DNA of 64,000 nt from Propionimicrobium sp. PCR01-08-3 (GTDB taxonomy: Bacteria > Actinomycetota > Actinomycetes > Propionibacteriales > Propionibacteriaceae): NCBI RefSeq assembly GCF_030286045.1, contig NZ_CP127390.1, positions 3,179,482 through 3,243,481 on the forward strand, read 5' to 3'. The position numbers and the translations under genes were made by a program. The stretch's first letter is position 1, and the number at the start of each line of letters is the position of its first letter. Positions 59,095 to 64,000 of this stretch are shown here, piece after piece. Under the pieces are notes generated by a model. That model did no database searches, was not told the origin of the DNA, and saw nothing but the letters and a program-made list of their open reading frames with translations.

Positions 59095-60120
59095 TCAGCC
59101 GGCGAGGCGCTCACCCAATTCCCGGACCGCGAATTCTCTGGCCGGCACCTGATCAAGCGGATCGGTGTCACGGGCACCGGCGATCGGGTGGATCATCACC
59201 TCGTCCACATCGAATTGGCTTGCCAGCTCCTCGATCTGGCCCGCGACCTGATCGGGGTCTCCGATCAGCCAAGGCTCGATGAGCTGATCCCAGACTGGGC
59301 CGCTGAGCGGAGGTTCGGCGGCCGATGCCTGCTCCACGCTCAGCAGCGGCGTCATGGGTTGACCGGAGCGCAGCCGGGCCATGCTCACCTGATAGGGCAG
59401 TGCCAGCTCGCGGGCCTCGTCCATGCTGTGCCCGACCGAAACGTTGACCGTCAAGAAGGTCCTCGGCTCGCCCGGCCCGGCGAACGAGTCGCGGTACAAG
59501 CCGAGCGCCGCCGCAGTGCCCTGGCCCGAGAAGTGATGCGCGAAGACATAGGGCAGACCCATCTGGGCGGCGAGCCTGGCCGAGTAATCGGACGAACCGA
59601 GCAGCCAGACCGGCGGAGCCGACGCGGCTTGCGGGGTCGCGTGCAGCTCGAACGTCCGCCCGCCGACCTGTACGCCGAGCCCACCGTCGTCCAGGAGTGC
59701 GATGACCTGCTCGACCCAGGAGGGGAACTCGCGCAGGGTCTCGTCCCCGCGTCCGGATCGCAACGCCCAACTGGTCACCGGATCGGTGCCGGGTGCGCGT
59801 CCGATGCCCAGGTCGATGCGTCCGGGGAAAGCCGCTTCTAGAAGCGCGAACTGTTCGGCGACCGCAAGCGGAGCGTGATTGGGCAACATCACGCCGCCGG
59901 AGCCGATGCGAAGGTTTTCGGTGCGAGATGCGAACAAGGCGATCAGCACGGCCGGGTTGGTGGACGCGACGGCCGCCGCGTTGTGATGCTCGGCCACCCA
60001 GTAGCGGGTGAAGCCGCATTGGTCGGCGGCCTTCGCAAGTCCGATCGATGCGCTCAGGGCCTGACCGGTGGTCTGGCCTTCCCGCACGGGGATCAGATCG
60101 AGAATTGACATCTTCACCAT
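59095..60120 (-). CDS. LLM-class flavin-dependent oxidoreductase
   Basis: A 341-aa luciferase-like monooxygenase fold. It has the N-terminal ILDLIPVREGQT, RYWVAEHHNAAAVASTNPAVLI, RIGSGGVMLPNHAPLAVAEQFALLEAAFPGRIDLGIGRAPGTD and VWLLGSSDYSARLAA, characteristic of the group 1 'alkane monooxygenase-like' subfamily. It uses FMN or F420, and the substrate is unknown. TAGGCT-N7-ATG supports the leaderless start at 60120. Confidence 0.88.
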   Translation of the reverse strand: MVKMSILDLIPVREGQTTGQALSASIGLAKAADQCGFTRYWVAEHHNAAAVASTNPAVLIALFASRTENLRIGSGGVMLPNHAPLAVAEQFALLEAAFPGRIDLGIGRAPGTDPVTSWALRSGRGDETLREFPSWVEQVIALLDDGGLGVQVGGRTFELHATPQAASAPPVWLLGSSDYSARLAAQMGLPYVFAHHFSGQGTAAALGLYRDSFAGPGEPRTFLTVNVSVGHSMDEARELALPYQVSMARLRSGQPMTPLLSVEQASAAEPPLSGPVWDQLIEPWLIGDPDQVAGQIEELASQFDVDEVMIHPIAGARDTDPLDQVPAREFAVRELGERLAG

Positions 60121-60186
60121 GGACGCGAGCCTATCTGGCATTGACAGGCCACGACGGCTTCAGCGCAGGTCAGGGCTCATGCAGCC

Positions 60187-60244
60187 GCGCCCGGAATCTG
60201 CTCGCGCGCCAGGTATCTCGGGCGCATCTTCCGATTTCGGGCGC
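60187..60244. repeat. 58-nt nested palindrome, copy B (inner stem-loop inverted)
   Basis: The outer arms GCGCCCGGAATC/GATTTCGGGCGC have one wobble position. The internal loops TGCTCGC and ATCTTCC keep the orientation of copy A, and the inner stem GCGCC/GGCGC carries loop AGGTATCTCG. The 20-nt inner stem-loop is the exact reverse complement of that in copy A at 33726–33783. Confidence 0.8.
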
Positions 60245-60359
60245 AGCTGTGCGGCTGGCAACAGCTGGTGCTCCATATGTGCGGCTTGATATGTGCGGCT
60301 CGGAGAATTATGCACTTCAGGGCGTGGACCCCACGGCGCGATCGGGCATCATGGGAAAT

Positions 60360-61316
60360 GTGAATACCGTCGAGGTCCTTCAACCACGCCGAGTGCGGCT
60401 GGACGGCAAGCAGCCCGGGTCCGAGCCGAACGCCGGTGGGGTCATCACCGAGACCGCTCGGCTCCTACCGCAACGTGACCGGACGCTGATCGGTGGCTGG
60501 TGTCTCATCGATCACTTCGGGCCGGACGCAGCACCGCTGCGGATCGCGGGACATCCGCATACCGGACTGCAGGCCATGACCTGGCTATTCGACGGGGAGA
60601 TCAGGCATCGGGATTCGCTCGGCACCGACGAGATCATTCGTCCGGGTGAGGTGGGCGTCCTGACCGCCGGATGGGGCGTGACGCACAGCGAATACTCGGC
60701 CAAAGACACGGCGCCTTTGCATGGTGTCGAGTTGTGGGCGGCGCTGCCCGACGCATCCAGGTTCGTCGACCCGGGCTTCGAACAGTTCGCCACCGAGCCG
60801 GTGCGCATGGGTGATCACGAGGTGGCCGTCTTCATTGGCGAATTCGGCGACGGCGATTCCCCGGTGACGACCTATTCGCCGCTGTGCGCTGCAGAGATCC
60901 GCTTCACCACCGACGATCCGCTGGTGGTCGATGTGCCGGCCGGTTGGGAGTTCGGTGTGCTCGCGGATTCCGGTGTCGTGCAGGTTGACGAGATCAAGGT
61001 CCCTGCGGGATCGCTCGGCTACCGGGCCTCCGGGTCAGATCGGTTGCGCCTCCAGGCCCATGCGAACGCGGGCGAGATCGTCCGGGCGATCGTGCTCGGT
61101 GGCGAGCCGCTGGATGAGGACATTTTGCTCGCCTGGAACTTCGTCGGACGCAGCCACGACGAGATCGCCGCCTGGCGCGCCAACTGGCAGGCGGGCATCG
61201 GCGCCGAACAAGGTGGCGACAACCCGAAGAACTTCCCGCTGGTCGCCCGCACCGACGACGATCCGGAGTATCCGGCGCCGCCACTGCCGCCGGTGCGGTT
61301 GCGTCCGCGCCACTGA
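60360..61316 (+). CDS. Pirin-family protein
   Basis: About 318 aa, a bicupin. The N-terminal cupin holds the metal ligands in GHPHTGLQAMTWLFDGEIRHRDSLG and AGWGVTHSE. Pirins act as Fe(II) quercetinase-like dioxygenases or regulators, and the role here is unknown. The start is ambiguous: CATCAT-N7-GTG favours 60360, with an in-frame ATG at 60351. A run with no Shine–Dalgarno sequence supports leaderless translation. Confidence 0.87.
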   Translation: MNTVEVLQPRRVRLDGKQPGSEPNAGGVITETARLLPQRDRTLIGGWCLIDHFGPDAAPLRIAGHPHTGLQAMTWLFDGEIRHRDSLGTDEIIRPGEVGVLTAGWGVTHSEYSAKDTAPLHGVELWAALPDASRFVDPGFEQFATEPVRMGDHEVAVFIGEFGDGDSPVTTYSPLCAAEIRFTTDDPLVVDVPAGWEFGVLADSGVVQVDEIKVPAGSLGYRASGSDRLRLQAHANAGEIVRAIVLGGEPLDEDILLAWNFVGRSHDEIAAWRANWQAGIGAEQGGDNPKNFPLVARTDDDPEYPAPPLPPVRLRPRH

Positions 61317-61456
61317 CCGGTCCAGTAAAAGACCGATACCAGCGGTGACTCGCGCCCCTCCAACCAGATCCTCGATCTGAGCGGAGGACCGCAAGTGCGC
61401 CAGCTATCGTCTCTATCACCAGTCGGGTAGGGCGAATAGCAGAGGTCGAAAAGGTC

Positions 61457-62497
61457 GTGGGCTTGCAGAAAGGCACCGAAGGCGGCGCCGTGGCCGCCGC
61501 TGTGCTGGGGGCCGTGTTGTTCGGCACCTCGGGCACCAGCCAGGCTTTTGCACCCACAGCCACCGAGCCGCTGTCTTTGGGCGCCGCCCGGTTGATCATC
61601 GGTGGATCGCTGCTCGGCGTGCTCGGACTTCTCCGCCATCGCCGATCAGTTAGAAGTGCCTCCCGCTTTGCGGCGGCCTTGCCCCTTGCGGCGGCCGGAT
61701 CGCTTGAAGCCGGAGAAGTTGCGCGGGCCGGATCAGCAGGAGAATCGTCCAAGCCAAGCAGGCTGGTCTCGATCTGGATCGCGGTTGCGGCGGTGGCAAC
61801 CACCTGTTATCAGGCGACCTTCTTCGCCGGAGTCCGGGCCAACGGGGTGGCGGTGGGCACCGTCATCGCGCTCGGCTCGACACCGTTGTTCGCGGGCCTG
61901 TTCGAGTGGGCGTTGATGCGTAAACGTCCTGGTCTGCGCTGGTTGGTGGCCACCACGCTGTCGGTTCTGGGCGTGGTGCTACTGGCCGATCTGACCAACG
62001 CCGACATCCGGACGACCCCGGCCGGGGTCGCGTTCTCGCTGGCGGCCGGTGCCTCGTATGCGCTCTATACGGTGGCCATCAAGTCCTTGTTGGAACGCGG
62101 CTGGCATTCTGCGTCCGCCACTTCGGCGGTTTTCTCGGTTGCCGCGCTGCTGGCGGTGCCGATCTTCTTATCCACCCCGACCGGCTGGATCACCGAGCCC
62201 ACCGGCATCGGAGTGGTCGTCTGGCTGGCGGTGGTGTGCACCCTCGGCGCATATCTGCTTGTCGGTGTCGGAATCAGCGGGCTTCCGGCGACCACCGTCG
62301 CGACCCTGGCGCTGGCCGAACCGGCCACGGCCACCGGGCTGGGCGTCCTCTTGCTGGGCGAGAAGCTGTCGATTCTGCAGGGGCTCGGTATCGTCGCGGT
62401 CGCAGCCGGGGTGCTGGTCGCCGGAAGCCGGAGCAAGAGTGGCGTGGTGATGGCTTCAAGCGACGTTGTAACGGAGGCGCGCAGCCTCGACGATTGA
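61457..62497 (+). CDS. EamA/DMT-family transporter
   Basis: A 346-aa membrane protein with ten hydrophobic segments in two EamA halves. The first contains AAVLGAVLFGTSGTSQAF and GAARLIIGGSLLGVLGLL, the second FSLAAGASYALYTVAIKSLLERG and LALAEPATATGLGVLLLGEKLS. A ~50-aa polar loop lies between segments 2 and 3. It is a likely exporter of amino acids or metabolites, substrate unknown. The GTG start at 61457 is weakly supported (AAGG only 2 nt ahead). Confidence 0.82.
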   Translation: MGLQKGTEGGAVAAAVLGAVLFGTSGTSQAFAPTATEPLSLGAARLIIGGSLLGVLGLLRHRRSVRSASRFAAALPLAAAGSLEAGEVARAGSAGESSKPSRLVSIWIAVAAVATTCYQATFFAGVRANGVAVGTVIALGSTPLFAGLFEWALMRKRPGLRWLVATTLSVLGVVLLADLTNADIRTTPAGVAFSLAAGASYALYTVAIKSLLERGWHSASATSAVFSVAALLAVPIFLSTPTGWITEPTGIGVVVWLAVVCTLGAYLLVGVGISGLPATTVATLALAEPATATGLGVLLLGEKLSILQGLGIVAVAAGVLVAGSRSKSGVVMASSDVVTEARSLDD

Positions 62498-62564
62498 GGC
62501 TTCCAGAGGATGGTGATACCCAGAAGGAGCCGCTAAAGAGGTGCCCAGAGAGGGAAAACCGATA

Positions 62565-64000
62565 TCAGCTCGCCCCACGGGCCCGGGCGACGTCGTCGTC
62601 CGGCTCGGCAGTATCGGTCACGTGCTCGTCCTTGCCGAGCAGTTGGTCGCGCCAGATACCGAGGCGGGTGGGTAGGTCGAGGGTCTCCAGGCGCTCCCGC
62701 AAGATCGCGCTCTCCTCGCCGAGCCAGGAGCGGACGTTCTGGTCGAGGGTCTCCAGCCGCTCGCGCATCTCCTGGCCAGAGCCCTCGAACCGGTCCTGCA
62801 GTTCGTCGCCAGCCTGGTTGAGCCATTCGCGCAGCTCGGGGCCGATCTCGTCGAGCTGGATCTTCCAATGCGGACGAAACTTCGCCAGCTGGTCGGCGAA
62901 GTAATTGTGTTCCAGCCGGCTGCGCACCTCGCGGCGCAACACCTTGCCCATCTCGTTGCGGGGCAGCTCAGTGACCACGAAGAAGCGGCGCGGCACCTTG
63001 TAGGCCGCCAGCCGCTCCTTCACCGAATGCCGCAGCTCGTCCACATTGGGCAGTAGGCCGTCGGTCGTGACGACCGCGGCAACCACCTCCTCGACACCCA
63101 ACTCATTGGCGAGCCCGACCACCGCGATGTCATCGATGCCGTCGTGGTCGCGCATTGCCTGCTCGACCTCGGAGGGATACACGTTGAAGCCACCGGTGAT
63201 CACGACCTCCTTGATGCGGTCGACGATGTGCAGGAAGCCGTGTTCGTCCGGTTTGGCGATGTCGCCGGTTCGGAACCAGCCGTCGACGAATGCGTCCGAT
63301 TCATCGGTTAGGAGATTGCGGTAGCCGGCGAAGACCTGCGGGCCCTTGACCAGGATCTCGCCGGGTTGGCCGAACGGCACCTCGCGCGACGGGTCTTCCG
63401 GGTCGGTGAGCTTCACCTGCGTGTCGGGGAAGGGCACGCCGATCGAGTCGGCCTTGCGGTCATGGTTGACCGGGTTGCCCGCGACGATCGGCGAGCATTC
63501 GCTCAGCCCGTAGCCTTCGATCAGCAGGCCTCCGGTGGCCTGCTCCCATTTGTCGATCAGCTCACCGCGCAGTGACATGGCCCCCGAGATGCCGGTGCGG
63601 ATGCCCCGCAGCGAAACCCCGCGCTCGGCGGCGCCGTCCACGATGCGTTCGAACAGCGGCGGCACCGCGATGGCCATGGTGGGGGTGCAGCGCTTGATCG
63701 CGTCCAGAATCAGGCCGGTCTCGGGTTTGGGAATCAGATGCAGCATCGCGCCGTCGGTCAGCCCGGCGTTCATCGACAGTGAGCAGCCGAAGACGTGGAA
63801 CAGCGGCAGGCAGGCCAGGAAGACGTCGCGGCCCGGCTTGAGCGGGGTCACCCATTCCATCGCCTGTGCGGTGGACGCCAGCAGGTTGGTATGGGTGAGG
63901 GGCACGCCCTTGGGAGTACCCGTGGTGCCCGACGTATACAACAGCAGCGCGATGTCGTCCGCGGCCGGGCGCAGGTCGACGGGTGCCGGGCGTCCCGGGC
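62565..64000 (-). CDS. AMP-forming acyl-CoA ligase, 3' part (runs off the window)
   Basis: 478 codons visible; the N-terminus lies beyond position 64000. It has the P-loop ALLLYTSGTTGTPKGVPLTH, the A5 region LIEGYGLSECSPIVAG, A7 VDGWFRTGDIAKPDEHGFLHIVDRIKEVVITGGFNVYPSEVE and the A10 lysine in PRNEMGKVLRREV, so it is a long-chain fatty-acid–CoA ligase type. After A10 there is an unusual ~115-residue extension of charged heptad-like helix (ELREWLNQAGDELQDRF, MRERLETLDQNVRSWL), absent from ordinary FadD proteins. Confidence 0.9.
   Translation of the reverse strand, partial: PGRPAPVDLRPAADDIALLLYTSGTTGTPKGVPLTHTNLLASTAQAMEWVTPLKPGRDVFLACLPLFHVFGCSLSMNAGLTDGAMLHLIPKPETGLILDAIKRCTPTMAIAVPPLFERIVDGAAERGVSLRGIRTGISGAMSLRGELIDKWEQATGGLLIEGYGLSECSPIVAGNPVNHDRKADSIGVPFPDTQVKLTDPEDPSREVPFGQPGEILVKGPQVFAGYRNLLTDESDAFVDGWFRTGDIAKPDEHGFLHIVDRIKEVVITGGFNVYPSEVEQAMRDHDGIDDIAVVGLANELGVEEVVAAVVTTDGLLPNVDELRHSVKERLAAYKVPRRFFVVTELPRNEMGKVLRREVRSRLEHNYFADQLAKFRPHWKIQLDEIGPELREWLNQAGDELQDRFEGSGQEMRERLETLDQNVRSWLGEESAILRERLETLDLPTRLGIWRDQLLGKDEHVTDTAEPDDDVARARGAS

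Overview
This is a 64-kb, high-GC chromosomal segment from an actinomycete. Three things support that. The conserved block crgA–DUF881–trpG/pabA–pknB–pbpA–rodA–pstP–fhaB–fhaA matches the mycobacterial Rv0011c–Rv0020c order. There is a tadA gene with the actinobacterial 'deaminase-associated' acidic partner. Many genes appear to lack a leader. A menaquinone gene (menB), an alanine dehydrogenase locus and an Mrp antiporter fit a Propionibacteriaceae-like organism, but the genus assignment is inference. No prophage, insertion sequence or CRISPR array is visible. The window looks like ordinary chromosome.

Layout. 0.1–0.8 kb: a VapBC-type toxin–antitoxin pair with a palindromic operator. 1–5.4 kb: tRNA-Arg, an MFS transporter, a cytoplasmic BtuF-like protein, a small membrane protein and aroE. 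5.7–9.7 kb: menB, a 125-bp tandem repeat array and two coiled-coil cytoskeleton-like proteins. 9.9–12.7 kb: upp, the tadA pair, tRNA-Ser and a ChaB-like protein. 12.8–18.2 kb: an alanine/amino-acid locus with an Lrp/AsnC regulator divergent from ald, followed by two near-identical CycA-type permeases. 18.3–27.8 kb: envelope and membrane proteins (FUSC, a beta-propeller protein, LytR_C), gdhA, and a Ser/Thr kinase with two paralogous membrane proteins. 27.8–32.6 kb: a TetR-controlled heterodimeric ABC exporter next to an HTH gene remnant. 32.7–35.7 kb: DUF4862, a DUF2500-like protein and lysS. 36.2–43.1 kb: a six-gene Mrp cation/proton antiporter operon with mrpA and mrpB fused and every junction overlapping by 4 nt. 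43.3–53.7 kb: the cell-division and peptidoglycan signalling block, lacking pknA. 54–64 kb: thioredoxin, an IclR-regulated KDPG aldolase/KDG kinase pair, a methyltransferase, a luciferase-like oxidoreductase, a pirin, an EamA transporter and the 3' part of an acyl-CoA ligase.

How genes work together. Ald plus the two permeases would take up and deaminate alanine under the Lrp-type regulator. PknB, PstP, FhaA and FhaB form a phospho-Thr circuit controlling the PbpA/RodA peptidoglycan machinery. Eda and KdgK are consecutive steps of 2-keto-3-deoxygluconate breakdown.

The most unusual content is non-coding. At least three families of palindromic intergenic elements recur in the window: a 58-nt element whose inner hairpin is exactly inverted between two copies; an 87/88-nt element at two convergent gene ends; and a GGTTGCCGG element whose outer stems differ between copies yet stay self-complementary. 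Three further tandem arrays have regular or near-regular periods. More than a dozen genes begin at an NAnnnT-N6-8-RTG pattern, which points to leaderless transcripts.
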